The notes: generated by a model not told the origin, from the sequence alone. Shown: positions 25,283 through 34,978, counted from the first letter of the stretch. The stretch is 64,000 bases of DNA from Miniphocaeibacter halophilus (GCF_016458825.1 NZ_CP066744.1:377001-441000); one strand, 5' to 3'. Program-made: numbers and translations.

Positions 25283-26890
25283 ATTTTACAATTAATTATT
25301 AAAAACGCATATATTGTTGATGGTACAAATTCTCCCGGCTATATTGGAGATATTTGTGTAGATAATGGAAAAATTGTAAAAATCGGGAAGAATATTAATG
25401 AAAAAGCAAAAACTATAATAGATGCAAAGGAAAAAATAGTTACTCCCGGATTTATAGATGTTCATATGCACAGTGATTCTTTTGTTTTCAACAAACACTA
25501 TGGTGTACCACAAATTAGAGAAGGAGTTACTAGCTCCTTAAACGGAAACTGTGGTTTAAGTATAGTTCCCTTACCTAAAAACAAAAAGAATATGATTTTA
25601 AATACTCTAAGACCTGTTGTTGGAAGACTTCCTAAAGACAAGGAATTTGAAAGTTTTCCTGAATACTTGAAACTCTTAGAAAAAAATAAACATCCTATTA
25701 ATTTTGGAATGAATATAGGAAACGGAACTTTAAGAATGGCAGTAAAGGGTTTTGACAAAGGTAAACTATCAGAAGAGGAAATTCAAAGAATTCATAAATT
25801 GCTAATTGAAGCAATTAATTCCGGAGCTTTTGCAGTTTCCCTTGGTTTAGAATATATGCCGGAAAATCTATACTCTACTGAAGAAATTATTGAAGTTTTA
25901 ATGCCTATAAAAAACACAAATATTCCCCTTGTTACTCATATTCGTGGAGAAGGCAATCTTTTAGTTTCTTCCATTAAAGAGGTTATTTATATAGCCAAAA
26001 AATTAAATGTACCTTTGCACATAAGCCATTTAAAATGCATAGGTAAAAAGAATTGGGGACATCTTTTAAATGAGGCTATAAAATTAATAGAAAACGCCCA
26101 AAATAACGGTATGAAAATTACTGCCGATGTTTATCCTTGGACTGCCGGCTCTACACAACTGGTTAAATTACTTCCTCCACAATTTTTAGAAGGTGGGGAG
26201 GAAGAAACCCTTAAAAGATTAAAAGATCCAAAGCAAAGAGAAATTTGTAAAAACATACTAAGTAAAGACCAAGAGGATTTTGAAAATATTCTTTATTTAA
26301 TCGGTTGGGAATCAGTAATGATTACTACTGTCGACTTGGAAAAAAACCAAAAATATGTTGGAAAATTAGTTTCTGAAATTGCTAAAGAAGAAAATAAAGA
26401 TCCTTATGATTTTGCTTTTGATTTACTAATAGAAGAGGATTTAAAGGTTTCCATGGTTAATTTTAGCCTTTGTGAAGATGATGTTGAAAGAATTATTAAA
26501 TTACCCTTTACTTTTATAATTTCAGATTCAATTTTTCCTAAAGGTGGCCTTATTCACCCTAGACAATATGGCTCCTTTGCAAGATTTTTGGAAATTTATA
26601 TTAATAAGAAAAAAATTCTTTCATTAGAAGAAGGCATCTATAAAATTACCGGTTTTCCTGCAGAGGTATTTAATATAAGAAATAAGGGAAAAATCAAGGT
26701 TGGTTATGATGCCGATTTGGTCATATTCGATTTAGAAAACATAAAAAACAATTCAGATTATATAAACTCAATGGAGTATGCAAGTGGTTTTGATTATGTC
26801 TTTGTTGCAGGAGAAATGGCAAATAAAAAAGATAAGTATATAGAAGTTAATGTCGGAAGAATTTTAAGAGGAGAACATAGGCTAAAGTAG
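25283..26890 (+). CDS. N-acyl-D-amino-acid deacylase paralogue with ATT in place of the start codon
   Basis: About 535 residues in the amidohydrolase superfamily, paralogous to the gene at 36762 (roughly 60% identical by eye). Metal ligands are in FIDVHMHSD, the bridging Cys in NGNCGLS, and histidines in THIRGEG and HISHLK. The frame is open and homologous from codon LQLIIKNAYIVDGT, but there is no ATG, GTG or TTG there. The codon aligning with the paralogue's ATG is ATT (25283-25285), 8 bases after AGGAG. It may start at ATT, as infC does, or be poorly expressed. The next internal ATG would remove the first catalytic histidine. Confidence 0.85.
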   Translation: MLQLIIKNAYIVDGTNSPGYIGDICVDNGKIVKIGKNINEKAKTIIDAKEKIVTPGFIDVHMHSDSFVFNKHYGVPQIREGVTSSLNGNCGLSIVPLPKNKKNMILNTLRPVVGRLPKDKEFESFPEYLKLLEKNKHPINFGMNIGNGTLRMAVKGFDKGKLSEEEIQRIHKLLIEAINSGAFAVSLGLEYMPENLYSTEEIIEVLMPIKNTNIPLVTHIRGEGNLLVSSIKEVIYIAKKLNVPLHISHLKCIGKKNWGHLLNEAIKLIENAQNNGMKITADVYPWTAGSTQLVKLLPPQFLEGGEEETLKRLKDPKQREICKNILSKDQEDFENILYLIGWESVMITTVDLEKNQKYVGKLVSEIAKEENKDPYDFAFDLLIEEDLKVSMVNFSLCEDDVERIIKLPFTFIISDSIFPKGGLIHPRQYGSFARFLEIYINKKKILSLEEGIYKITGFPAEVFNIRNKGKIKVGYDADLVIFDLENIKNNSDYINSMEYASGFDYVFVAGEMANKKDKYIEVNVGRILRGEHRLK

Positions 26891-26910
26891 CCTATGTTCT
26901 TTCTTTTTTC
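26872..26910. terminator. Shared bidirectional terminator overlapping both stop codons
   Basis: A 12-bp stem (26872-26883 with 26889-26900) followed by TTCTTTTTT on the plus strand. It contains the TAG of the deacylase and the TAG of the convergent permease gene, whose ends are one base apart. Confidence 0.85.
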
Positions 26911-28055
26911 TGTCTAAATACATAGATTAAATAGCTTAAAATAAATAATATAATCGATATTAAAATTGTAACCATAATAGTCCATATAATTGAATTATAC
27001 CTATTATCAAAAACTTTATAAATATCGTTAGCATTATAGTGCATAGTAAAATCCGTCATTTTAATTGGTAGAAAATTTGCAAAGTAATGGTTTATTTCAT
27101 AATCTTTAAGCATTTCGAACACAAATAATAACGCCCAAAAAAATACTGTAATTACCCCACCTGTTAAAAGATTTTTAGTTACAGCTGTAACAAATAAAAC
27201 AAAGCCTACCAAAAATAATAATGCCACTAATCCTAAAGAGATATTTATTAAAAACTGCTGTAAATAATTTATTTTAAATACGGAATATAAGTAAGTCGGA
27301 TTACTTTGAATTGGCATTGAGAAGCCTTCAAAGCCATAAATAATTCCATTTACTATTAGAAGTATTAAAATTCCCGTAAAATATATGATTAAGGAAATCT
27401 TAATAGCCACAATTACCTTAGCTATACTTAGCTCCATATTACCTTTTCTTGTTGCCCTAGATAGTTCATCCATGTTAAATTTATCTATTTTGCCAAATAT
27501 TTGAAGAATAACTATAGATGAAATTATTATTAATAAAAGAATTAACGTACCTAAATCCCTGTTAATATTTTTCCAGCCTTCAGCATAGTCCATTTGAATG
27601 GGCTTTTTTGTTTTATTGGCTTTTTGAAGCAGATATTTTATATCTTTTTTAGAATAATCCTTTTCTGTATCTCCCTCTAAGTTTTTCTTTATATTAATTA
27701 ATCTTTTATTGTAAAAATCCTTAGCTCTACTTTCTGTAAGCTCAGAATAGGATATTAAGTCATAATTTTTTACTAGTATCTTGTCTATGTTCTTGTAAAA
27801 TTGTATATTGTCTATATTTTTATCTTTTAGACTTGAAATAAACTCCTTATCTAGAAAGGTATATTTACTTTCTTTCTTACTTCTTCTAAGGTTTTCTTTT
27901 GCCGTGTACAAAATTTTATTTCCATAGTCTACTTTATAAGCATTTAATCCCATAAGTCCGGAAATTACAGAAAATAGTGTTATTATTGCAATTATTAAAA
28001 TAAAGATATTTCTGTTTAAAACCCTTTTTCTTTCAGCTCTTATTAAACTCTTCAT
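26892..28055 (-). CDS. ABC-2 type transporter permease
   Basis: 387 residues: one N-terminal helix (about 16-36), a large extracytoplasmic segment to about residue 160 rich in Lys/Asp/Tyr, then five hydrophobic helices to the C-terminus. This is the layout of ABC-2 permeases in peptide or antibiotic transport systems. It is the last gene of the ATPase-lipoprotein-permease-permease operon, 10 bases behind the other permease. No substrate can be read from the sequence. Confidence 0.82.
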   Translation of the reverse strand: MKSLIRAERKRVLNRNIFILIIAIITLFSVISGLMGLNAYKVDYGNKILYTAKENLRRSKKESKYTFLDKEFISSLKDKNIDNIQFYKNIDKILVKNYDLISYSELTESRAKDFYNKRLINIKKNLEGDTEKDYSKKDIKYLLQKANKTKKPIQMDYAEGWKNINRDLGTLILLLIIISSIVILQIFGKIDKFNMDELSRATRKGNMELSIAKVIVAIKISLIIYFTGILILLIVNGIIYGFEGFSMPIQSNPTYLYSVFKINYLQQFLINISLGLVALLFLVGFVLFVTAVTKNLLTGGVITVFFWALLFVFEMLKDYEINHYFANFLPIKMTDFTMHYNANDIYKVFDNRYNSIIWTIMVTILISIILFILSYLIYVFRQKKERT

Positions 28056-28065
28056 TCTTCACCTC

Positions 28066-29271
28066 TTACAGATAATATCTTTTAAATTTTACTCTGGTTA
28101 AAGTATAAAAAACTAAAATATATATAACAGATAAAATAAAAACAATTATAAAGTATGGAATTGCAGTATCACCAATAAAAAAGTAATTACCGGACTTAAG
28201 TAAGGCCATTTTATTATTAAAATTTAATGGTAATAATTGTTTAAAGGAATTTTGTGTCTTCATAAAATTATTCATAAAAAACAAAATAACTCCTGTTGTT
28301 AAAATTGTAAATTTCATATTTTTACTATAAATTGAAATAACCATAATAAGATTTCCAATAACCAGACCACCTAATAGACCACAAAAAATTACTAACAATA
28401 TCCCCTGAAATATATTTATATTAAAGGCAGAAGTTTGTTCTAAAATTTGAATTGATGCTCCAAGTCCATGTAAACTTCCTATTAGTCCATGGGTAATAAG
28501 AAGTGTTAAAACATAAATCCCATATCCTAAAAGAATAAAAACATTACCTGCAATCCATCTGGAATTTAGGTTTTTCCCCTTTCCCGTTTTAGTAGACAAG
28601 GACAACTCATCTACACCGGAGTTTGAATCCTTTGAAAACAAGCTACTTAATCCAAAAACTAAAACTAGGCAAAAAAGAAGATAATCCGTTTTATAATATA
28701 TTAAAAAGTTTTTTAAACCCTCTGTATATTTTATTGTAATTGGAGTTTTAATATTATTTATTTTATTCTCTACTATTTCCAATTGATTTTTTGTATATTT
28801 AAAAAATCCAATTAATTTATTTTCCAATTTCATATTTGTAATAGCTTCCTTTTTAAATTTTTTATAGAAGCTATTAACATCTTTAAGGTTTTCTTTATTA
28901 AAATCCAGCTTGCTGTTTTGGCTAATACTTTCATCTATAACTATTGGTAAAATAAAATCCCTTGCTAAAGAATATTTAGTCCACTGGTAGATTTTTCCAC
29001 TTTCAATAGCTTTTCTTTCCTTACTATTTTGAAAATCTTTAGTAAATCTATTTAAATATTCCTGATTTAATTCTCCCTCGTATTCCTTGGAAACATTTAA
29101 GTAAGACCAATAGGCTAATTTCCCCTTAACTGTCTTATATTTATGAACATAGGTTTCTTCCCACTTTCCAAAGGATATAAGTCCATGAAATACAGTTAGT
29201 ATTATCATGCAAATCATAGCCAAAATAGTTACCTTATTGAATAATTTTTCAAGTTCAAATTTTACCTGCAT
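28066..29271 (-). CDS. ABC-2 type transporter permease
   Basis: 401 residues with the same architecture as its neighbour: one helix (about 14-32), a long extracytoplasmic segment (about 33-195), and a block of five helices. The phrase KDSNSGVDELSLSTKTGKG after the second helix parallels DKFNMDELSRATRKGN in the downstream permease, so the two are distant paralogues forming a heterodimer. It begins 8 bases after the lipoprotein gene. Confidence 0.82.
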   Translation of the reverse strand: MQVKFELEKLFNKVTILAMICMIILTVFHGLISFGKWEETYVHKYKTVKGKLAYWSYLNVSKEYEGELNQEYLNRFTKDFQNSKERKAIESGKIYQWTKYSLARDFILPIVIDESISQNSKLDFNKENLKDVNSFYKKFKKEAITNMKLENKLIGFFKYTKNQLEIVENKINNIKTPITIKYTEGLKNFLIYYKTDYLLFCLVLVFGLSSLFSKDSNSGVDELSLSTKTGKGKNLNSRWIAGNVFILLGYGIYVLTLLITHGLIGSLHGLGASIQILEQTSAFNINIFQGILLVIFCGLLGGLVIGNLIMVISIYSKNMKFTILTTGVILFFMNNFMKTQNSFKQLLPLNFNNKMALLKSGNYFFIGDTAIPYFIIVFILSVIYILVFYTLTRVKFKRYYL

Positions 29272-29279
29272 AATATTTC

Positions 29280-29870
29280 CTATTCTTTATGATTAATACC
29301 ATCATGAACAAATTTCCATTGTCCGTCTTTATTTTCCTTTGCAACATAAACAAACTTCCAAGTGTCCCCATCTAAATACTCCATTACTATAATATTTTCA
29401 TTATCATAACCTTGAAGTTTTCCCTTGTCTTCATCAATATAAACCTTATATACTCTTGGATCTGCTGGTAAATAATACAAATCTTTTGTTTTTTGTTCTA
29501 GCTTCTTATCCTCTTCCAAATATCTTCCAACTTCTTCATAAGCCTCTTCTAAATCATCCGGAAGTTTCGGTTCTACCTTTCTCACTTCATCAAAGCCCTT
29601 AATATAATCCTCTTCATTTGGCTGTGTATTTATAATTGTTCCATTTACTTCTTTAGTATATTTGTCCTTATCCCTTTCCTTCCTATATTCCCCTATTTGT
29701 TTTTCTAAAAGTTCATCATCAGCCTCTATTTTTTCCAATACGCTTTCAACATTTTTTGTTGGCTCCGTTTTATTGTTCATATAATCATCATCGGTTCCCT
29801 CTCTATTTCCACAGGCTGTTAATGTTACAACGATACAGGACAAAACTGCCAATTTAATTATTTTTTTCAT
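29280..29870 (-). CDS. Lipoprotein of the ABC transporter operon
   Basis: 196 residues. MKKIIKLAVLSCIVVTLTAC forms a lipoprotein signal with Cys20 as the lipidation site. The mature part is very acidic and lysine-rich (residues 25-120), with a C-terminal globular end containing repeated aromatic residues. It overlaps the ATPase gene end by 17 bases and precedes the permeases. It may be a surface substrate-binding or immunity component, judged from position only. Confidence 0.8.
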   Translation of the reverse strand: MKKIIKLAVLSCIVVTLTACGNREGTDDDYMNNKTEPTKNVESVLEKIEADDELLEKQIGEYRKERDKDKYTKEVNGTIINTQPNEEDYIKGFDEVRKVEPKLPDDLEEAYEEVGRYLEEDKKLEQKTKDLYYLPADPRVYKVYIDEDKGKLQGYDNENIIVMEYLDGDTWKFVYVAKENKDGQWKFVHDGINHKE

Positions 29871-30741
29871 TTTTCCCTCCTATTTTATTATTGTTATAAA
29901 CATAGTAATCTTCTAATGTAGGTAAAACTTTTTTATTTTCTATTTCTTCAATTTTTTCACCAACATACCTTATTCTAATTTTTTCATTCTTCCTTTTCAT
30001 TCTAATAATCGGGTTGTTTTTCTCGATTTCTTTTAGGTAATTTGGTTTTACTTCAGCTTCCCAAACCCTATTATTCATTGTTTCAACCAATGTGTCTATG
30101 TCGCCTTTTTCAACGAGTTTTCCCTTTTTCATTACAATTACATCCCTTGAAATAGCCTCAATTTCCGAAACAATATGGGTGGAAATTATAATGATTCTAT
30201 TTTTCCCCATATCTCCTAAAATATTTAAAAATCTTATTCTTTCTTGAGGGTCTAACCCTGCCGTTGGCTCATCTAAAATAATTATTTTAGGATCATTTAT
30301 AATAGCTTGGGCAATTCCTATTCTTCTTTTCATACCTCCTGAAAAAGTAACAACTCTTTTATTAGCTACCTCTTTTAAATTTACAAATTCTAAAACTTCA
30401 TCAATTTTATTTTTTAAGTCTTTTTCATTAATTCCTTTTAAAGAACCCATATATTCTAAAAATCCTCTGGCTGTTAAAGTAGGATATACAAAAAACTCCT
30501 GAGGCATATAACCTAATAACGACCTGTATTTATCACCTAAAACCTTAATAGAATTTCCATCAACCTCCACCCTTCCTGAAGATGGTTTTAAAACTGTAGT
30601 TAAAATTCTCATTAAAGTAGATTTTCCTGCCCCATTATCTCCTAATAGTCCATAAACTCCATCTTCCAAAGAAAAACTTATATCTTTTAATGCAACTTTT
30701 CTTCCAAAGTTTTTTGAAATATTATCTATTTTTAAAATCAT
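29854..30741 (-). CDS. ABC transporter ATP-binding protein
   Basis: 295 residues from the ATG at 30741; AAGGAG lies 6 bases upstream, and the in-frame GTG further up overlaps that site. Walker A is LLGDNGAGKSTLMRIL, the Q-loop is in MPQEFFVYP, the signature is TFSGGMKRRIGIAQA, Walker B IIILDEPTAGLDP and the switch STHIVSEIE. The C-terminal 80 residues are an accessory domain typical of BcrA-like drug or peptide exporters. It is first in its operon; LytTR-like boxes lie 70-100 bases upstream. Confidence 0.93.
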   Translation of the reverse strand: MILKIDNISKNFGRKVALKDISFSLEDGVYGLLGDNGAGKSTLMRILTTVLKPSSGRVEVDGNSIKVLGDKYRSLLGYMPQEFFVYPTLTARGFLEYMGSLKGINEKDLKNKIDEVLEFVNLKEVANKRVVTFSGGMKRRIGIAQAIINDPKIIILDEPTAGLDPQERIRFLNILGDMGKNRIIIISTHIVSEIEAISRDVIVMKKGKLVEKGDIDTLVETMNNRVWEAEVKPNYLKEIEKNNPIIRMKRKNEKIRIRYVGEKIEEIENKKVLPTLEDYYVYNNNKIGGKNEKNN

Positions 30742-30808
30742 ACTTACTCCTTCCACAAATCTGTAACTACAATCTTACTGTAATAAAACAAAATAATAAT
30801 ATTTAAAT

Positions 30809-30838
30809 CATAACTGCTTAAGATTAAATAATAGCTGC
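30809..30838 (-). promoter_or_regulatory. Paired LytTR-type binding sites upstream of the ABC operon
   Basis: On the minus strand, GCAGCTATT (30838-30830) and GCAGTTATG (30817-30809) are direct repeats 21 bases apart. They resemble the ACAGTTNAG consensus and the two-turn spacing used by LytTR regulators. A TATTAT-like -10 follows. The divergent two-component gene pair encodes a LytTR regulator. Confidence 0.6.
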
Positions 30839-30904
30839 TTAAAAATTAAAATAAGATACTTCTTTGCTATAATAGTTGTAATAAATAGAAGGCAAGGAAT
30901 AATA

Positions 30905-32302
30905 ATGAAATTAATTGAAATTTTAAAATGGATTAACAATTTAGACCTACAGACAATTCCTGAAATCTTGTTTTGCTTTTTAGGAATATTAATTTTATCG
31001 AAAATTAAATTTAAAAACTTAAAAATAAAATCCTATATTTATGTATTTATTTCTATGTTTTTAATTGTTTTAATAAGACATAGACTTTATACTTTAACAA
31101 TACCTACAATAGCTCTTTTAACCCTTGTTTTTTCCATGGTATTTATAAAAAACAACTTAATTAAGTCCTTTAATTTAACCGGTATTTTAATACTTGTTAT
31201 GGTAATACTGGAAAATTTATTGGATATAGTTTTAACAATTTTAAATTATCCACCACCACTGTATAATTTATTAAATGTACTTATGTTTTTAATAGGAGGA
31301 ACCTTACTATTACTTCTTATTAGTAAAATAGAGATCCCCTATAATAATAAATTTTTAGCAATATTTTTAATAATAGCTACTGTTGTTTATTACCAGCTGG
31401 TATATAGGGCTTTAACAACTCCTAACTTTCCTGAAACACCTGTAATTTTAGATTATTATGATTTTGACAAATTAAATCTTAGTGAAAGTGATATTGAAAA
31501 TATAAAATCCTATTTTCCTGAAGAGTATTTTGACCAAGAGGCTTATGAACATTTTCAAAAAATGTCCTTAATTAAAGACAGCTTAAAGAAAGTATTGTCA
31601 GTAATTGTCATGTTTGCCTTTATAGGAATATACCTTCACTTAATAGTAAAATTGGAAAGAGAAAAATTCCTTGACTCCTATTACGATAGCTTAGAAAAAA
31701 ACTATAATGAAGTTAGAAAGTTTAGACATGATTATAAAAATATACTAATAACCTTAAATGGACTTATAAAACAAAATGACCTAGATGGAATTAAAGATTT
31801 TTATTATAGTATCACCGACGAGGACAAGGAAATAATATTTAATAAATCCTTTAATTTAGACAGACTTTCCAATATTCATATTAAATATTTAAAAGGCTTT
31901 CTCTTTAATAAAATAAGGGAAGCGGAAGAAAAAAATGTTGATGTTTTTTTAGATATATCTGATTATATTGAAAATATTAATATTAAAAATGTCGATTTAA
32001 TTCGAATATTGGGAATTATACTGGACAACGCTATTGAAGAAGTGGAAAGCCTTGGACAAGGAAAAGTTAGTGTCGTTTTTCTTACTACAAAAACCTCCAA
32101 GATTATTATTGTAGAGAATAACAGTAGAAAAAATATACAGAAATTATTTGAATTAAAAAAGGAAGGTTTTTCCACAAAAGGTAGCAACCGTGGTTTAGGT
32201 CTTTCTATTTTAGATGAAATACTTTCAAAATATAAAAACATTACCCATGAAATACAAATAGAAAACAATAAGTTTTTACACAAATTAGAAATAAAGGATT
32301 AA
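30905..32302 (+). CDS. GHKL-type sensor histidine kinase (AgrC/HPK10-like)
   Basis: 465 residues. About six membrane helices fill the first 245 residues, with an extracytoplasmic loop at about 170-225. The phosphoacceptor is in KFRHDYKNILITLNGLI (His near 273). The ATPase domain has the N-box LDNAIEEV and the G-box GSNRGLGLSIL. This layout is used by peptide-sensing kinases paired with LytTR regulators. The regulator gene begins 3 bases later. The signal is unknown; the divergent ABC transporter suggests a peptide or antibiotic. Confidence 0.9.
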   Translation: MKLIEILKWINNLDLQTIPEILFCFLGILILSKIKFKNLKIKSYIYVFISMFLIVLIRHRLYTLTIPTIALLTLVFSMVFIKNNLIKSFNLTGILILVMVILENLLDIVLTILNYPPPLYNLLNVLMFLIGGTLLLLLISKIEIPYNNKFLAIFLIIATVVYYQLVYRALTTPNFPETPVILDYYDFDKLNLSESDIENIKSYFPEEYFDQEAYEHFQKMSLIKDSLKKVLSVIVMFAFIGIYLHLIVKLEREKFLDSYYDSLEKNYNEVRKFRHDYKNILITLNGLIKQNDLDGIKDFYYSITDEDKEIIFNKSFNLDRLSNIHIKYLKGFLFNKIREAEEKNVDVFLDISDYIENINIKNVDLIRILGIILDNAIEEVESLGQGKVSVVFLTTKTSKIIIVENNSRKNIQKLFELKKEGFSTKGSNRGLGLSILDEILSKYKNITHEIQIENNKFLHKLEIKD

Positions 32303-32305
32303 AAA

Positions 32306-33031
32306 ATGCAAAAGATTTATATTTGTGAAGATGACATTACTCAACTTCAAGAATTAAAAGAATACATTACAAATTTCACCTTGCTGCAGGGTTATGACAT
32401 GGCTGTAGATCTAGCTACTACTAATCCGGATGAACTAATAGAGCATATTAGAAAAAACAAAGTACTTGGCGGTATTTATTTTTTAGATATTAACCTACAC
32501 CATAAATTAACAGGATTTAGTTTAGGAAATAAAATAAAACAAATTGATGAATCTTCAAAAATTATTATCGTAACAGGCTACGAAGAATTTTCCAACTTAA
32601 CCTTCAAATACAAGGTTGAAGCTATGGACTATATATTAAAATCAAACCCGGTAAATATGAAAAAACGCATAAGTGAATGTTTAAATACAATAGTAGAAAG
32701 AGCTGTTGAAAATCCAAATATTAGTAGAAATGTCTTTAAATTTAAAGATGGGGACATAATCAGATTTATTAACTATAAGGACATAATGTTCTTTGAAACC
32801 TCAACTACACCCCATAAAATTAAAATCCATCTGGATAATGGAATAATTGAGTTTTATGGGAAGATTAAAGAAATTGTAAATGAAGAACTGGGATTAATTA
32901 AATGTCATGAATCCATAGTAGTAAATAAATACAATATATCTGAAATTAACAGAAAAACCAGAACAATAAGAATGAAAAATGGTGAAGAAACAATTTGTTC
33001 CACAAGATTAATAAAAAATTTATTGGATTAA
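32306..33031 (+). CDS. LytTR family response regulator
   Basis: 241 residues. The receiver domain has an acidic pocket EDD (8-10), phosphoacceptor Asp61 in YFLDINLHH and a conserved Lys in DYILKSN. The LytTR DNA-binding domain (about 140-241) includes FKDGDIIRFINYKDIMFFETS and CHESIVVNKYNI. It is cotranscribed with the histidine kinase. The likely target is the divergent ABC operon. A 24-nt stretch near its 3' end recurs exactly at 40524-40547 in a decayed copy. Confidence 0.92.
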   Translation: MQKIYICEDDITQLQELKEYITNFTLLQGYDMAVDLATTNPDELIEHIRKNKVLGGIYFLDINLHHKLTGFSLGNKIKQIDESSKIIIVTGYEEFSNLTFKYKVEAMDYILKSNPVNMKKRISECLNTIVERAVENPNISRNVFKFKDGDIIRFINYKDIMFFETSTTPHKIKIHLDNGIIEFYGKIKEIVNEELGLIKCHESIVVNKYNISEINRKTRTIRMKNGEETICSTRLIKNLLD

Positions 33032-33060
33032 GTCTAAATATATATTTAAACTTAATCCAA
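33023..33060. terminator. Terminator between the response regulator and the PLP enzyme gene
   Basis: An 11-bp stem (33023-33033 with 33050-33060) whose loop is itself self-complementary. It includes the regulator's stop codon and lies between convergent genes. The T tract is weak. Confidence 0.6.
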
Positions 33061-33102
33061 TTTAAGTATAATCAAAAATTAATTTTAAATTATAAAATAA
33101 AA

Positions 33103-34194
33103 CTACTGTATTTTACTTTGTGCTTCTATACATATTACTCTTTCCAAAATATCATCTCTCATACAGTATACTTTACCTGCTAAATTAGGGATGACACAAG
33201 CATGATTTGGAATAATATTTATTTTATCGCCAATTTCAAAAGATATTGGATTTTCAGATTTTAAATATCCATGCTCTTCATTTAATTTATGAATTATTAT
33301 TGAAGGATCTTCTTTTATATATCCGTAACCTTCTCTAAATCCAACTAAATCACTACTTAAAGTCTTAGTTCCAGCATCTATAATAGCAGTATTTTCATCC
33401 GGTCTGGAAATAACTGTTGCCAAAATAGTTAGAGCACATTTTTCTTCCGGAATTACTCCTGTAGTAAGTTGAGCGCAGTCATTAAAAATATAATTTCCCG
33501 CTCTTGCTTCTGTTATTCCCTTAAGTTCTTTTGGAAATCTTACAGAAAATGAACTTCCACCACTTAAAATATCCATTTTAAATCCTATCTCTTCTAAGGA
33601 TTTTGCTGCAGATACTATTTCTTCAGATTCCCTTTTACTTCTTTCTTCCATGGCTTTAATGTCTTTCAAGCCATAAATATCTCCACCATAATATAGGATT
33701 CCTTGCACTTCTATTCCGGCTAAGTCCTTTATATTTTTCCCAAATTCCACAAGTGGTTCTCCTAAAGGAACACCACCTCTAAATATTCCACCATCTACTT
33801 CTATTAATACAGGTATTTTTATATTTAACTTTAACCCAAGCTCTGATAGATCATTAGCTCCCTTTATAGAATTTATAACAGTTCTAATAGTAAGTCCTTT
33901 TCTTTTTAAAAGTTTTTCATAACCTTCTAGTTTTTCTTCACCTATTACAGGAAAAGCTAATAAAATATCTGATATTCCACCATTGGCCATAACTTCTGCT
34001 TCACCTAAAGTCGCTACAGTAATACCTTCTGCTCCTAATTTTTGCTGAAGTTGGGCTAAATAAACAGATTTATGAACTTTAATATGAGGTCTATGTGCTA
34101 TTCCTTGTTCCTTTAAATTATTAACTATTTCTTTTATGTTTTCTTCAACTTGATTCATGTTTATATGAACTGCTGGTGTGTTTAATTCTGACAT
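33103..34194 (-). CDS. PLP-dependent D-threonine aldolase/D-serine dehydratase-fold enzyme, candidate D-glucosaminate lyase
   Basis: 363 residues with the alanine-racemase-type barrel. The PLP lysine region is RPHIKVHKS (Lys39), followed by TVATLGEAEVM. The metal-binding His-x-Cys of this family is in IPNHACVIPNLA near the C-terminus. Family members act on D-threonine, D-serine and related D-amino acids, and D-glucosaminate dehydratase is reported to belong to the same group. With a deacylase, RidA, a keto-deoxy-sugar-acid kinase and a KDPG-type aldolase beside it, elimination of ammonia from an aminosugar acid is the best-fitting role (inference). Confidence 0.85.
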   Translation of the reverse strand: MSELNTPAVHINMNQVEENIKEIVNNLKEQGIAHRPHIKVHKSVYLAQLQQKLGAEGITVATLGEAEVMANGGISDILLAFPVIGEEKLEGYEKLLKRKGLTIRTVINSIKGANDLSELGLKLNIKIPVLIEVDGGIFRGGVPLGEPLVEFGKNIKDLAGIEVQGILYYGGDIYGLKDIKAMEERSKRESEEIVSAAKSLEEIGFKMDILSGGSSFSVRFPKELKGITEARAGNYIFNDCAQLTTGVIPEEKCALTILATVISRPDENTAIIDAGTKTLSSDLVGFREGYGYIKEDPSIIIHKLNEEHGYLKSENPISFEIGDKINIIPNHACVIPNLAGKVYCMRDDILERVICIEAQSKIQ

Positions 34195-34215
34195 ATTAAT
34201 ACTCCTTAATCCAAT

Positions 34216-34887
34216 TTATCTACTATAACTTTTATCCTCATCGGTTTCTCTTATTTCATTTAAATACTTATATAATGTATATTTAGATATTTTTAAATAA
34301 TCACATGCTATATCTCCTGATTTGGAAATTAAGAAAAATCCCTTTTTATCTAAAAAAGTCAAAACTTCTATTTTATCCTCTTTTGACATATCTTCCACAG
34401 ATTTATTTAATAATGCCTTTGCCTCTTTTATAAAATGTTCTGTTAAATCTTCTACACTGCTGGCAAATACCTCATTGATTTCCTTGTCGGGAGTATACAT
34501 TGTTATATTTTCTACAGACTTACCTATATTTAAATAATCAGATATATCCGTATTTATACAGAGGGAACCTATTACCTCATTATTGTCATTTCTAAAATAA
34601 TATGTTGATGAACGTAATACTTTTCCATCCTTGGTTTTTGTAAAATAACAGTAACTATCTCCTGTTTGTTTATTTGTATTTTTTCTAATTACTTCTAGGC
34701 CTAAATTAGTTCCACCATCTCCTATTTTTCTTCCTGTTATATGACCATTTTCTATTGCTACAACTGAATTATTATAATCATGATAAACATGATCATGTAA
34801 AATCACTTCTGTTTTTGGTCCAAATTGAGATGCTAACATCTTTACCAATCTACTTAAATTATCTATATCATCCATTACACTTTTCAT
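34216..34887 (-). CDS. YheO/DauR-type transcriptional regulator
   Basis: 223 residues. The N-terminal YheO-like PAS domain (about 8-125: LASQFGPKTEVILHDH, NGHITGRKIGDGGTNLG, GSLCINTDIS) is followed by a C-terminal helix-turn-helix (about 165-215: DKIEVLTFLDKKGFFLISKSGDIACDYLKISKYTLYKYLNEI). Related regulators control D-amino-acid use genes. It lies between the PLP enzyme and the symporter and is the natural candidate to bind the three repeats at 36520-36718. Confidence 0.88.
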   Translation of the reverse strand: MKSVMDDIDNLSRLVKMLASQFGPKTEVILHDHVYHDYNNSVVAIENGHITGRKIGDGGTNLGLEVIRKNTNKQTGDSYCYFTKTKDGKVLRSSTYYFRNDNNEVIGSLCINTDISDYLNIGKSVENITMYTPDKEINEVFASSVEDLTEHFIKEAKALLNKSVEDMSKEDKIEVLTFLDKKGFFLISKSGDIACDYLKISKYTLYKYLNEIRETDEDKSYSR

Positions 34888-34978
34888 TATATTCTCCTCT
34901 ATACTATTTAAATTATTATTACTAGTATATTATCATTAACATAATTTTAATAAAAGCGTATATTTATATACGCTTTTA

